Assembly (NCBI RefSeq): GCF_024199925.1
Contig: NZ_JANADR010000001.1
Coordinates: forward strand, 8,435,501 to 8,499,500
Source: Bradyrhizobium sp. CCGUVB1N3
Lineage (GTDB): Bacteria; Pseudomonadota; Alphaproteobacteria; Rhizobiales; Xanthobacteraceae
DNA length: 64,000 bases
Direction of reading: 5' to 3'
Shown here: positions 7,888 to 17,269 of the stretch, piece after piece
How positions within the stretch are numbered: position 1 is the first letter of the stretch
How the letters are laid out: the number at the start of each line of letters is the position of its first letter
Translations under genes and position numbers: made by a program
Notes under the pieces: generated by a model
What the model saw: only the letters and a program-made list of their open reading frames with translations
Told to the model about the DNA's origin: nothing
Databases searched by the model: none

Positions 7888-9057
7888 ATGGCAAGGATCA
7901 GGGTGGGCCTCGTGGGCTGCGGCTTCGTGTCGGAGCTGCACATGTATGCGTTTCGGCGCGTCTATGGCGTGGATGTCGAGGTGGCGGCGGTGGCCGCGCG
8001 CGGTGACCACGTCGTCGAATTCGCCCGCCGTCACCAGATCCCGCGCAGCTATCGCAGCTTCTCCGACCTGATCGCAGATGCTGATATTGACGTCGTCGAC
8101 ATCTGCACGCCGCCCAATCTGCATGCGACGATGATCGTTGCGGCGATGCAGGCCGGCAAGCACGTGATCTGCGAAAAGCCCTTTGCCGGTTATTTCGGCC
8201 GCGAGGGCGACAAGCAGCCAATCGGGAAGCACGTGCCGAAGTCGTTGATGTATGAGCGTGTGCTGGAAGAGATGGAGGCCACGCGCGACGCGATACAGCG
8301 GACCGGCAAGCTCTTCATGTATGCCGAGGACTGGGTCTACGCGCCGGCGGTGACCAAGACCGCGGAGATCATCAGGGCGACGAAGGACAAGATCCTGTTC
8401 ATGAAGGGCGAGGAGAGCCACTCCGGCTCGCATGCCGCGCACGCCGCGCAATGGGCAATGACCGGCGGCGGCTCGCTGATCCGCATGGGCTGCCACCCGC
8501 TGTCGGCCGTGCTGTACCTGAAGCAGGTCGAGGCGAAAGCGCGTGGCGAGGCGATCGGCGTTGCCAGCGTCACCTGCGACGTCGGCAACGTCACCGCCGG
8601 TCTCAAGCCGGAGGAGCGCACCTACATCAAGGCCAATCCGGTCGACGTCGAGGATTGGGGCACGCTCACCGTCACCTTCTCCGACGGCACCAAGGCGACG
8701 GTGTTTTCCGGTGACATGATCATGGGCGGCGTGCGCAACCTGATCGAGACCTACACCAGCGGCGGCTCGCTGTTCGCCAACATCACCCCGAACACGCATC
8801 TGATGAGCTACCAGACCAGCGAGGAGAAGCTCGCCTCGGTCTACATCACCGAAAAGGTCGATCGCAAAACCGGCTGGCAATATGTCTGCCTCGAAGAGGA
8901 ATGGACGCGCGGCTATTTGCAGGAGATCCAGGATTTCATGGAGTGCGTGGCGACAGGACGGCAACCGCTGTCGGATCTGGCGTTGGCGTATGAGACGATA
9001 AAGGTGAACTACGCCGGTTACTGGGCGGCGGACGAGGGGCGGCGGGTGGTGTTGTGA
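7888..9057 (+). CDS. Gfo/Idh/MocA family oxidoreductase
   Basis: This 389-residue NAD(P)-dependent dehydrogenase has an N-terminal Rossmann fold (VGLVGCGFVSELH), the 'VDICTPPNLHA' segment and the hallmark EKP in 'HVICEKPFAGYFG'. The C-terminal alpha/beta substrate domain contains 'GSHAAHAAQWAMTGGGSLIR', where lysine and histidine residues usually serve catalysis. Members oxidise sugars, inositols or related compounds. An insert of about 20 residues with charged residues follows the EKP motif. The ATG at 7888 is preferred to one at 7870 because a G-rich run (GGTGGGGGC) is placed as its ribosome-binding site. It is monocistronic and the substrate is unknown. Confidence 0.8.
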   Translation: MARIRVGLVGCGFVSELHMYAFRRVYGVDVEVAAVAARGDHVVEFARRHQIPRSYRSFSDLIADADIDVVDICTPPNLHATMIVAAMQAGKHVICEKPFAGYFGREGDKQPIGKHVPKSLMYERVLEEMEATRDAIQRTGKLFMYAEDWVYAPAVTKTAEIIRATKDKILFMKGEESHSGSHAAHAAQWAMTGGGSLIRMGCHPLSAVLYLKQVEAKARGEAIGVASVTCDVGNVTAGLKPEERTYIKANPVDVEDWGTLTVTFSDGTKATVFSGDMIMGGVRNLIETYTSGGSLFANITPNTHLMSYQTSEEKLASVYITEKVDRKTGWQYVCLEEEWTRGYLQEIQDFMECVATGRQPLSDLALAYETIKVNYAGYWAADEGRRVVL

Positions 9058-9100
9058 AAGCCCGATGAGCTCCCTACTTTAGCCAAAAGCACGCTGCTTT

Positions 9101-9252
9101 CCCTTCTCCCCTTGCGGGAGAAGGTGGCGCGAAGCGCCGGATGAGGGGTTCTTTCCGCGAATACGCTGCGACAGGTTCACGCGCGGAGGGAGACCCCTCA
9201 CCCGGCTCGCCGCTGAAGCGGCGAGCCACCCTCTCCCGCAAGGGGAGAGGGT
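9101..9252. repeat. Long inverted repeat between convergent genes
   Basis: Two copies of an element widespread in Rhizobiales intergenic DNA face each other. The first arm (9101-9149) contains CTCCCCTTGCGGGAG and the small hairpin GGCGC-GAA-GCGCC. The second (9192-9252), in reverse orientation, has CTCTCCCGCAAGGGGAGAG and the hairpin GGCTCGCCGCT-GAA-. It sits between convergent genes and could act as a two-way terminator. Confidence 0.75.
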
Positions 9253-9276
9253 GCACCGTCATCGCGGCAGCATGTA

Positions 9277-10587
9277 TTACGCGCCGTAGGTCGATCCCTT
9301 CGGCAGCGGAAACACTGGGTCCTGCGTTCTGATATTCGTCGGCCACACCACCGAGATGTGCTCGCCGGCATTCTGCATCACGACCGGCGTCGAGCGCTCG
9401 TTCTGGCCGGAGAGCGGCGTACCCGGCGGGAAGAACTTTACGCCGTAGCCCTGGATGGTGCCGCCCGCGGGGATATCGACATCGAGTGCGGCCTTGCGGA
9501 TCGCATCCGGTTCGAAACTGCCGTATTTCTCCTTCGCCACCGGAAGCACGTTGTTGAGCAGCACCCAGGTCTGGTTGAAGCCCATCGAGCAGTGCGGCGG
9601 CACGTCGGTCGCGCCGGTCTTCGTCTGATAGCGCGAAACCATGGTCTTGATGAGATCGCCCATGCCGGGGGCGAGCTTCGACGGATCGAGCAGCTGCGCG
9701 GGCACAGGGTCGATGTTGCAGAAATTGTCGATGTCCGCACCAAACGTCGCGCGCAGCTTGTCGAGCTGGCTGTAGCCGGCACCGGCGCCGAACAGCATCT
9801 TGAAGCGCAGGCCGCTCTCGCGTGCCTGGCGCAGGAACAGCGTGATGTCCGGATTGTATCCGGCATGCGAGATCACGTCGGCCTTGGCGCGCTTGATCTT
9901 GGTGACGAGTACCGAGAGATCGGGCGCGGAGGCCGAATACCCCTCTTTCAACGCCACCTGAAATCCAGCCTCCTTGGCATAGGCCTCGTCGGCGGCAGCC
10001 ACGCCGACGCCGTAGGGGCCATCCTCGTGGATCAGCGCGACCTTGACGTCCTTCGGATCCATGCCGAGCTTGCCTTTCGCATGCTCGGCGAGGAAGCCCG
10101 CGAAGGCCTGGCCATACTGGTCGGAGTGAATCTGCGCGCGGAAAACGTATTGCAGGTTCTTGTCCTTGAACACGGCGGTCGAGACCGCGGTCGTGATCCA
10201 GAGGATCTTCTTCTGCTGCTCGACCTTTGCCGCGAGCGGCACCGCGTGTGCACTTGCATAGACGCCGATGATGATGTCGACCTTCTCCTGGTCGATCAGG
10301 CGCGTTGCCTCGTTGATCGCGACGTCGGGCTTGCTCTGGGAGTCCGCGGCAACGGGGACGATCTTGGTCTTGCCGCCGATGCCGCCCTTCTCGTTGACGA
10401 GGTCGATCGCGATCTGCGCGCCGATCGAGGACGCGACCGAGCCGCCCGCCGCAAACGGGCCGGTCAGATCGTAGATCACACCGATGCGCAATGTTTCAGC
10501 TTGTGCTTGGGCGCGTGTCCAATCGAGGCTGAGTACGGCGGCGGCAGCCGCCGAGGTCTTCAGCAGCGTCCTGCGTGAAGTCGGCAT
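9277..10587 (-). CDS. ABC transporter substrate-binding protein, branched-chain amino acid type (orphan)
   Basis: This 436-residue periplasmic binding protein (Peripla_BP_6, LivJ/UrtA-like) begins with a Tat-type signal (SRRTLLKTSAAAAAVLSL) and continues 'TLRIGVIYDLTGPFAAGG', 'AIDLVNEKGGIGGK' and 'DIIIGVYASAHAVPLAAKVE'. Length and fold are normal for receptors of hydrophobic amino acids, amides or aromatic acids. No permease or ATPase gene is adjacent on either side, so it is an orphan receptor that must share a transporter encoded elsewhere or have a sensory role. It converges on the preceding dehydrogenase gene across the inverted repeat. Confidence 0.85.
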   Translation of the reverse strand: MPTSRRTLLKTSAAAAAVLSLDWTRAQAQAETLRIGVIYDLTGPFAAGGSVASSIGAQIAIDLVNEKGGIGGKTKIVPVAADSQSKPDVAINEATRLIDQEKVDIIIGVYASAHAVPLAAKVEQQKKILWITTAVSTAVFKDKNLQYVFRAQIHSDQYGQAFAGFLAEHAKGKLGMDPKDVKVALIHEDGPYGVGVAAADEAYAKEAGFQVALKEGYSASAPDLSVLVTKIKRAKADVISHAGYNPDITLFLRQARESGLRFKMLFGAGAGYSQLDKLRATFGADIDNFCNIDPVPAQLLDPSKLAPGMGDLIKTMVSRYQTKTGATDVPPHCSMGFNQTWVLLNNVLPVAKEKYGSFEPDAIRKAALDVDIPAGGTIQGYGVKFFPPGTPLSGQNERSTPVVMQNAGEHISVVWPTNIRTQDPVFPLPKGSTYGA

Positions 10588-11048
10588 CCTATCCTCCCTC
10601 TGGCCCGGCGTTTGCGACCGGCTTCATTCTTATTTGGCCGAGTATTTGGAGGGGGTGGTGGAAAGTCAACATGCGCCGCGCTAGGCAATTCGGACATGCC
10701 GCGATGTGCTGCGCCGGCGATCGCTGCCGGGATTTCCGGATCACGTGTCGCATCGCACTGGAGGCTCGGCGCCCACCGCGATCATTTTCCCCTGAGTATC
10801 ATTCTTTTTGCGCCTTCATCGGTGCGTCCTCACACGCGCTGTGCGAGGCCGCACCGCCTCCCGTTTTTGTGATGGATTTTCGCTGGCCTGTTCGGCGCAA
10901 GCCGAGGGCGACGAGCGGCGTTCGGCTTGTGCGCATCGCGGGTTGCGTGCCATCCTAGCCGGGCAAATTGCATGGGAAGCCCAATTCCCGGCATGGCCAT
11001 CGCGCCAGTTTAAGGGTTGGAAACGCAAAACGCTCAAGGAGAAGGGAC
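10588..11048. other. Intergenic region between divergent binding-protein genes
   Basis: This 461-bp gap separates two divergent transport genes and must hold both promoters. I see an AT-richer patch near 10620-10660 and again near 10790-10815, but no convincing operator or RNA gene. Small open frames here lack codon bias. An AAGGAGAAGGG ribosome-binding site ends the region in front of the gene at 11049. Confidence 0.4.
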
Positions 11049-12179
11049 ATGGAATGGACGCATCGTCTTGCAGGGCTGGCTTGCGCCGGTCTCCTGCTAT
11101 CCCCGGTCAGTGCTTTGGCAGGCCCCAAGGTGGTGTCCGGTCCGGGCGCCGATCCCGGATGTTTCAAGCCTTGGTCGAGCCAGACCAAGATATTCCAGTG
11201 GGATAAGAAGCCGGGGCCCTACAAGATCGCCCTCGTCAACGGTTTCGTCGGCAACACCTGGCGCATCCAGATGGTGAAGACGGCGAAGGCTTTTGCCGAG
11301 CAGCCCGGCATCAAGGAGAACATCAAGGAGTTCAAGGTGGTCTCGACCGGCACCGATGTTGCAGCGCAACTCGGCGCGATGGAGGACTTCATCAATCAGG
11401 GTTTTGACGGCATCGTCACCATCGCGGTGGCGCCCGACGGCTTCGACCGCATCATCCGTCTCGCCGACAAGAACAACGTGGTGGTCGTTCCCTTCGACAA
11501 CGTCCTCGACACCGACAAGGTGATGATGGTCAACGAGGACCAGAAGGAAATGGGCCGCATGTCGGCGAAGTGGATCATGGATGAGAGCGGCAAGAAGTCC
11601 GGCGACATCCTCGAGGTCCGTGGCCTGCCCGGCAATTCCGTCGACCGTGATCGCCATATCGGCTTCCGCGAGGTGATGGAAGCGCCCGGCAACAGCTTCA
11701 AGATCACCGAAGTGGTCGGCAATTGGGATACCGGCACCTCGCAGAAGGTGACGGCGGACGCGCTTGCGGTGCACGGTCATTTCGACGGCGTGTTCACGCA
11801 AGGCGGCTCCGACGGCACCGTGCAGGCGATGATGTCGGCCAAGCATCCCTTCGTGCCGATGTCGGGTGAGGGCGAGAACGAGTTTCGCAAGCAGATCGCC
11901 GATCACGCCAAGGACGGTCTCAAGGGCATGTCCTACGGTCAGTCGCCGGCGCTGGTCGCCATTGCCATGAAGGCGGCAATCTCGGCGCTTCAGGGCAATC
12001 CGATGCCGCAGCTGATCTCGATCCCGATTCCGGTCGCGACCTACAAGGATCTCAAGCCTGGCACCAATTACTGGCCCGACCTCAACGCGAACTTCTTCGC
12101 GCCGAACCAGTTCACGCCCTGCGGCGTGAATTTCACCGCGCCGGAGATCATGTCGCAAAGCGAAAAGAACACCCAGTGA
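11049..12179 (+). CDS. Sugar ABC transporter substrate-binding protein (CUT2 family)
   Basis: This 376-residue protein has a Sec signal (residues 1-25, ending SALAG) and a Peripla_BP_4 (ribose-type) fold: 'YKIALVNGFVGNTWRIQMVK', 'MEDFINQGFDGIVTIAVAPD' and 'DGVFTQGGSDGTVQAMMSAK'. CUT2 receptors bind pentoses, hexoses or related sugars. A near-cysteine start in the mature protein ('GADPGCFKPW') is unusual for RbsB relatives. It is the first gene of a four-gene importer; a strong hairpin follows its stop. The ligand is unknown. Confidence 0.88.
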   Translation: MEWTHRLAGLACAGLLLSPVSALAGPKVVSGPGADPGCFKPWSSQTKIFQWDKKPGPYKIALVNGFVGNTWRIQMVKTAKAFAEQPGIKENIKEFKVVSTGTDVAAQLGAMEDFINQGFDGIVTIAVAPDGFDRIIRLADKNNVVVVPFDNVLDTDKVMMVNEDQKEMGRMSAKWIMDESGKKSGDILEVRGLPGNSVDRDRHIGFREVMEAPGNSFKITEVVGNWDTGTSQKVTADALAVHGHFDGVFTQGGSDGTVQAMMSAKHPFVPMSGEGENEFRKQIADHAKDGLKGMSYGQSPALVAIAMKAAISALQGNPMPQLISIPIPVATYKDLKPGTNYWPDLNANFFAPNQFTPCGVNFTAPEIMSQSEKNTQ

Positions 12180-12201
12180 CAAGGCTGGAGATGTCATGCT
12201 T

Positions 12202-12225
12202 GCGGCCCGGCCTTGGCCGGGCCGC
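12202..12225 (+). terminator. Intercistronic hairpin after binding-protein gene
   Basis: A perfect 11-bp palindrome, GCGGCCCGGCC-TT-GGCCGGGCCGC, lies between the receptor and ATPase genes with no T-run after it. Such hairpins usually stabilise the upstream message or cause partial termination, giving more receptor than membrane components. Confidence 0.7.
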
Positions 12226-12244
12226 CGCTGCGTGAGGAGGCGCC

Positions 12245-13792
12245 ATGTCGGATGCGGTGCTGACACACGGAGCCTTCCTCGAGCTGTCCGGCATTTCCAA
12301 ACGCTACGCCGGCGTGCGGGCGCTCGAGGCCGTCGACTTCGCCTGTGAACGCGGCAAGATCCACGCCGTGCTGGGCGAGAACGGCGCTGGCAAATCGACG
12401 CTGATCAAGATCATCGCCGGCGTGGTGCAGCCCGACAGCGGCCGCATGCGGCTCGACGGACATGAGGTGAGCTTCGCGACGCCATCGGCCGCCAATGCGG
12501 CCGGTGTTGTCTGCATCTTTCAGGAACTGTCGCTGATGCCCGACCTCTCGGTCGCGGACAACATCTCGATCGCTTCGCCGCCGCGCCGATTCGGCCTGAT
12601 CGATGCGCGGGCGCAGCGCCGCCGCGCCGAGGAGCTGCTGGCCGAGATCGGGTGCGAGGACGTCAACCCGCTGATGCGCGTCCGCGACTTGCCGCTGTCA
12701 CGCCGCCAGATCGTCGAGATCGCCAAGGCGCTCGGCAAGAAGCCGCAACTTTTGATCCTGGATGAGGCGACCTCGGCGCTCACCAGCGCCGACGTGGAGA
12801 AGGTCTATGCGATGCTGGCGCGGCTCAAGTCCGAGGGCGTTGCCATTCTCTACATCTCGCACCGCATGCATGAGGTCGAGGCGCTTGCCGACCGTGCCTC
12901 CGTGTTCCGCAACGGGCGCCATATCGAAACCTTCGACAAGGGCAGGCGCTCGACCGCAGAGATCGTTCAGCTCATGATCGGTCGCGACATCGCGGCTCAA
13001 TACCCTGCCAAGCCGGCCCGTACCTCGGTGAAGCCGATGCTGGCGCTCGACAACCTGTCCTGGGAAGGTCGTCTCGACCGCATCTCGCTTCGCGTCGGCG
13101 CCGGCGAGATCGTTGGTCTCGGCGGCCTCGACGGCCAGGGCCAGAAATCCCTCCTGCTCGCGCTTTTTGGCGTGCTGCGCGGCATCTCCGGGCGCGTCTC
13201 GGTCGAGGATCGCGAGGTGCGGCCAGGCTCCCCGGCAGCAGCGAAGTCGGCGGGCATTGCACTGGTGCCCGAGGATCGCAAGACGGAAGGCCTGATGCTG
13301 CCGATGTCGATTGCCGACAATCTGGTGGTCGCCTCGCTCGACGCGATCTCGACCGGACCTCTGGTCGACCGTGCCAAGGAGAGCGAAGCCGTCAAGCGCG
13401 CCATTGCGCGGCTCCAGATCAAGATCGGCGCGCCCGGCGATGCGGTCTCGACGCTGTCGGGCGGCAACCAGCAGAAGGTGGTGCTCGCCAAATGGCTGAT
13501 GACCGAGCCGCGCATCATCCTGCTCAACGATCCCACGCGCGGTATCGACGTCGGCACCAAGCAGGAGCTCTACCGGCTGATGCGCGAGCTCGCCGACCAG
13601 GGCGCCGCCATCCTGTTCTACTCGACCGACTATGACGAATTGATCGGCTGTTGCGACAGGGTGGCGATCATGTATGACGGCCGTATCGTGCGCGAGCTCG
13701 AGGGCGATGAACTCACCGAGACCAATATCATCGCGAGCGCGCTGAACATCGATGCCGCAGCGTCGGCGGGTGTCGGAGCCGTCCATGCTTGA
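12245..13792 (+). CDS. Sugar ABC transporter ATP-binding protein (tandem ATPase, RbsA/XylG/MglA type)
   Basis: This 515-residue ATPase carries two nucleotide-binding domains. The first half has Walker [10 protein letters not shown] (about residue 40), Q-loop 'CIFQELSLMPDL', a degenerate signature 'LPLSRRQIVEIAKAL' and 'LLILDEATSAL'. The second half lacks a classical Walker A (GGLDGQGQKS), as is normal for RbsA-type proteins, but has '[15 protein letters not shown]' and 'IILLNDPTRGID'. The aspartate in LNDP replaces the usual glutamate of Walker B, also typical of the second RbsA domain. It overlaps the following permease gene by 8 nt. Confidence 0.9.
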   Translation: MSDAVLTHGAFLELSGISKRYAGVRALEAVDFACERGKIHAVLGENGAGKSTLIKIIAGVVQPDSGRMRLDGHEVSFATPSAANAAGVVCIFQELSLMPDLSVADNISIASPPRRFGLIDARAQRRRAEELLAEIGCEDVNPLMRVRDLPLSRRQIVEIAKALGKKPQLLILDEATSALTSADVEKVYAMLARLKSEGVAILYISHRMHEVEALADRASVFRNGRHIETFDKGRRSTAEIVQLMIGRDIAAQYPAKPARTSVKPMLALDNLSWEGRLDRISLRVGAGEIVGLGGLDGQGQKSLLLALFGVLRGISGRVSVEDREVRPGSPAAAKSAGIALVPEDRKTEGLMLPMSIADNLVVASLDAISTGPLVDRAKESEAVKRAIARLQIKIGAPGDAVSTLSGGNQQKVVLAKWLMTEPRIILLNDPTRGIDVGTKQELYRLMRELADQGAAILFYSTDYDELIGCCDRVAIMYDGRIVRELEGDELTETNIIASALNIDAAASAGVGAVHA

Positions 13793-14897
13793 CGATGTTG
13801 CCATCCGCGTCCGCCAGAACGTCGGCATCGTCACCGCCGTCCTTTTGTTCTGCGTCCTCTATGTCCTCTACAACCTCGCGCACCCCAAGGGCTTCTCCTC
13901 GGCCGTGCTGGTGCAGAACGGCGACGAGATCTTTGCGCTAGCCATGCTGGCCATGGCCCAGACCGTCCCGGTGCTGGCGTCGGGGCTCGATCTCTCGGTC
14001 GGCGCCGTCATGACCATGGTGGGATGCTTTGCGAGCTACCTGCTCACGGGGGCGGCGGGAGGGGCGCCGCTGCATCTCGATATCTTCGGCCTGCATCTTT
14101 TCCTCGGCACATTTCCCGGCGGCATCGGCGGAATTCTGCTCGGAATCGTGGTGTGCCTCGCCATCGGCGCACTGGCCGGCTTCGTCAACGGCTGCGTCGT
14201 CGTTTATGGACGCATCCAGCCGATCATTGCCACGCTCGCGACCGGTGCGGTCTATATCGGCATCGCGCTGTTCCTGCGGCCGACGCCGGGCGGCAAGATC
14301 GACGAGGATCTCAACTGGGCGCTGACCAATTCGCTCGGCGATTTCGCCGCGACCGTGCACATTTTCGACGATGGTGCCGCAAGCTGGTTTGCACCGGTGG
14401 CCTGGATTCCGGTGCCTTTCGTGCTGCTGGTCCTGATCGCGCTCCTCGTCTGGGTGCCGTTCCGTCGCTCGGTGCTCGGCCGCGCCGTCTATGCGGTCGG
14501 CTCGGCGGAAGGTGCGGCCTATATGTCGGGACTGCCCATCGACCGCGCCAAGATCGCGGCCTTCACGCTTGCCGGCTTCTTCGCCGGTTGCGGAGGACTT
14601 TTCCTGGCCATCCAGACCTCCTCGGGCAATGCCGACATTCCGCAGGCCGGCGCCTATACGCTCAACTCCATCGCCTCCGTCGTGATCGGCGGCACGTCGC
14701 TGCTCGGCGGCACCGGCAGCGCGATCGGCTCGATCTTCGGGGCGATGATCCTGCGCGTGATCTCCTTCTTCTTTCGCATCTTCGATATTGCGCCCCTGCT
14801 GCAACCGCTGTTCGAGGGCCTGATCCTGCTGGCGGCGGTCAGCATCGGCGCGCTCGGCGTCTTGCGCGTCAGGAACACGCTGGAGCTCTTCCGATGA
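13785..14897 (+). CDS. Sugar ABC transporter permease 1 (CUT2, RbsC-like)
   Basis: This 370-residue polytopic membrane protein belongs to the BPD_transp_2 family. Typical segments are 'MLAMAQTVPVLASGLDLSVG', 'VNGCVVVYGRIQPIIATLAT' and the C-terminal 'IASVVIGGTSLLGGTGSAIG'. The insertion around residues 85-130 makes it longer than E. coli RbsC. The start ATG at 13785 lies inside the ATPase gene end, and its stop overlaps the next permease start in ATGA. With the second permease it would form a heterodimeric channel, unlike the RbsC homodimer. Confidence 0.88.
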   Translation: MLDDVAIRVRQNVGIVTAVLLFCVLYVLYNLAHPKGFSSAVLVQNGDEIFALAMLAMAQTVPVLASGLDLSVGAVMTMVGCFASYLLTGAAGGAPLHLDIFGLHLFLGTFPGGIGGILLGIVVCLAIGALAGFVNGCVVVYGRIQPIIATLATGAVYIGIALFLRPTPGGKIDEDLNWALTNSLGDFAATVHIFDDGAASWFAPVAWIPVPFVLLVLIALLVWVPFRRSVLGRAVYAVGSAEGAAYMSGLPIDRAKIAAFTLAGFFAGCGGLFLAIQTSSGNADIPQAGAYTLNSIASVVIGGTSLLGGTGSAIGSIFGAMILRVISFFFRIFDIAPLLQPLFEGLILLAAVSIGALGVLRVRNTLELFR

Positions 14898-15853
14898 CGT
14901 CGGCCTCTCTCAGCCTCTCGCGCGACGACCGCCCGATCCTGATTGCGGCGCTGTTCATCTTGGTCATCCTGGTGGCGGGCACCGTTTACACGTTCGCCCG
15001 TTTCGGCAGCGCGCCGCTGCTGTCGCCGACCTATCTGTTGCAGCAGCTTCAGATCGGCGCCTTCCTCGGCATCGTGGCGGCCGGCATGATGATCGTGATC
15101 CTGATCGCCCAGATCGACCTGTCGGTGCCGTGGACGCTCGCAGCCGCCGCCATGATGGCGACGTCGATCGGCGGACCGCTTGCCATTCCCGTTGGCCTCG
15201 GGATCGGGCTTCTGGTCGGGCTCGTCAACGGCATCGGGGTTGCCTATCTGCGCGTGCCGTCGATGATCTTCACGCTGGGCGTCAATGCGGTGATGCGCGG
15301 ACTGATGGTTGCCCATACCGGAGGCTACGCGCCGCAGACGGCCGCCACCGATTTGATGCGGACGCTCGCCGCCGACCGCACGCTCGGCATCCCCAATGCG
15401 TTGTTCGTCTGGGCTGCGGTGTCGGTGCTGGTCGCCGTCATGCTCCAGCGCACGGCACTCGGCCGTTACATCTATGCCATCGGCAACAAGGAGGCGGCGG
15501 CGTATCTCGCCGGCGTCGACACGCGTCGCGTTACCGTGGTCTGCTTCGTCATCTGCGGTGTCGCGGCCGCGCTCGCCGGCGTCCTGCTCGCAGGCTATTC
15601 CACAAAAGCCTATCAGGGCATGGGCGACGCCTATCTGCTGCCGTCGATCGCGGCGGTGGTGATCGGTGGCACCAACATCCTGGGCGGCCGCGGCCGCTAT
15701 CTCGGCACGCTGATCGGGGTCGTGCTGATCGTGCTGCTCAACAGCGTGCTGTCGATCATGGACATGCCCGAAGCCGGCCGGCAGGTGATATACGGCCTCG
15801 TCATTATCTTCATGCTGCTGGTCTATGGGCGCGGCGAACGCGTCACGAGCTGA
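14894..15853 (+). CDS. Sugar ABC transporter permease 2 (CUT2, RbsC-like)
   Basis: This 319-residue polytopic protein is the second BPD_transp_2 subunit. It shows 'GIVAAGMMIVILIAQIDLSV', 'GIGVAYLRVPSMIFTLGVNA' and 'IAAVVIGGTNILGGRGRYLG', in the same order as its partner, so the two are divergent paralogues. About eight to nine hydrophobic segments are present. Translation is coupled to the upstream permease through ATGA. It is the last gene of the operon and is followed after 27 bp by a convergent regulator gene. Confidence 0.88.
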   Translation: MTSASLSLSRDDRPILIAALFILVILVAGTVYTFARFGSAPLLSPTYLLQQLQIGAFLGIVAAGMMIVILIAQIDLSVPWTLAAAAMMATSIGGPLAIPVGLGIGLLVGLVNGIGVAYLRVPSMIFTLGVNAVMRGLMVAHTGGYAPQTAATDLMRTLAADRTLGIPNALFVWAAVSVLVAVMLQRTALGRYIYAIGNKEAAAYLAGVDTRRVTVVCFVICGVAAALAGVLLAGYSTKAYQGMGDAYLLPSIAAVVIGGTNILGGRGRYLGTLIGVVLIVLLNSVLSIMDMPEAGRQVIYGLVIIFMLLVYGRGERVTS

Positions 15854-15880
15854 GCGACGCGCGAGCGCACATTTGATGGA

Positions 15881-17269
15881 TCAGAGAAACGACGATGCCA
15901 GAGCGGGCGTTTCGACCAGCGCATGAGCGGTGTACTCGAGTGCGACTCTGATCTGGGCCCGGGTCGCGGGTCCGCCGATGCATACTCTCACGGCCTCGGG
16001 AGGCGGGTCGCTCACGACAAAGGCGTCGCTTGCGACGACACCGATGCCGGTCTGCCGCATATGCTCCACGAAAGCCGACCGGTTCCATGGTTCGGGCAGT
16101 GCAACCCATAGGTTGAAGCTCAGGGGATCGCCGCGATAGGACCCCTTGGGCAGGATTTCGGCGGCAAGCTTCTGCCGCGCCGAGGTCTCGGCGCGGATGA
16201 ACCGCAACATCGTATCCGCGGTGCCGTCTTCGATCCATCGCGTAGCGAGCGCCACGGTGAGTGGCGAGGCCATCACGGTCGCCGACCTCAACGCAGAGGC
16301 AAACGGCCAGGCCGAGCGCGTATCGGGCACGACGACATAGGCGGTCCGCAATCCAGCGCCGATGCATTTTGCCAGTCCCGCGACGTGCCAGGTCAGATCG
16401 GGCGCGATCGCAGCGAAGGGCGCGTGGCCGTGGCCGTGCTCGGGAATGAAGCCATAGGCGTCATCCTCGATGATCGGCAGCTTGAACCGCCGTGCGATTG
16501 CCACGATCTCGCGCCGTCGCGGGTCCGGAATCGTCAGGGTCGTGGGGTTCTGCAGCGTCGGATTGAGGTAGATGGCCTTGGGCTTCAGTTTCTTGCAGGC
16601 ATCGGTCAGCGCCTGCGGCTCAATGCCGTCGTCATCCATCGGCAGGCCGACGAGGGTGATGCCGAGCTGCGCGGCGATGGATCTGATCCCGGGATAGGTG
16701 ATGGCCTCGCACAGCACCACTTCGCCTGCTTTCGCCAGGATCGAGAGGATGCCGAGCAGCGCCGGATGCGCCCCCGGCGAGACGAAGATGCGGCTCTGTG
16801 CCGGCACCAGCGCGCGGCGGCCGAGCCAGCTCGACGCGGCATCCTTGTCGGCCTGCGTGCCGCCAAAACCCTGGTAGCGCAGCAGCGATACGATGTCGCG
16901 CAGCACGTGCTCCGCGCCGGCCTGCATGCGCTCGATCAGTTCGGGATCATCGGGCTCGGGCGGCAGGTTCATCGACAGGTCGACAGGGCGGGGCGGGAAG
17001 CTCGTCGCCGAGCGCCGCGGGCGCGGCTTGTCACGAACGAAGGTTCCCTGTCCGACCTTCGATTCGATCAGCCCGCGCTTCTGAGCCTCGACATAGCCGC
17101 GTGCAACGGTGGTGAAATCGACATCGAGGCGCTTCGCCAACTTCCGTTGCGGCGGCAAGCGGTCACCGATCACAAGCCGTCCGGCGGCGATATCGTCGGC
17201 AATCGCATCTGCGATTGCGAGATAACGAGGTTTGTCGCTGTTCGAGAGATCGGGTCGCCAATCGGCCAT
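15881..17269 (-). CDS. MocR-type transcriptional regulator (GntR winged helix fused to aminotransferase-like domain)
   Basis: This 462-residue regulator has an N-terminal GntR winged helix (residues about 12-80: 'YLAIADAIADDIAAGRLVIG', 'KLAKRLDVDFTTVARGYVEA', 'GLIESKVGQGTFV') and a C-terminal fold-type I PLP domain (from about residue 110). The PLP lysine is probably in 'VAGLAKCIGAGLRTAYV', and the substrate-side region 'YLNPTLQNPTTLTIP' is typical. MocR proteins sense PLP or amino compounds. It is divergent from the Nit1C cluster across a 330-bp AT-rich region, so it may control that cluster, itself, or the sugar operon it converges on. Confidence 0.87.
   Translation of the reverse strand: MADWRPDLSNSDKPRYLAIADAIADDIAAGRLVIGDRLPPQRKLAKRLDVDFTTVARGYVEAQKRGLIESKVGQGTFVRDKPRPRRSATSFPPRPVDLSMNLPPEPDDPELIERMQAGAEHVLRDIVSLLRYQGFGGTQADKDAASSWLGRRALVPAQSRIFVSPGAHPALLGILSILAKAGEVVLCEAITYPGIRSIAAQLGITLVGLPMDDDGIEPQALTDACKKLKPKAIYLNPTLQNPTTLTIPDPRRREIVAIARRFKLPIIEDDAYGFIPEHGHGHAPFAAIAPDLTWHVAGLAKCIGAGLRTAYVVVPDTRSAWPFASALRSATVMASPLTVALATRWIEDGTADTMLRFIRAETSARQKLAAEILPKGSYRGDPLSFNLWVALPEPWNRSAFVEHMRQTGIGVVASDAFVVSDPPPEAVRVCIGGPATRAQIRVALEYTAHALVETPALASSFL

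Noticed and set aside
9358..10578. Long plus-strand open frame opposite the binding-protein gene
   Set aside because: It is the complement of a well-supported receptor gene; composition is Arg/Leu/His-rich and no motif is seen, typical of GC-rich antisense frames.
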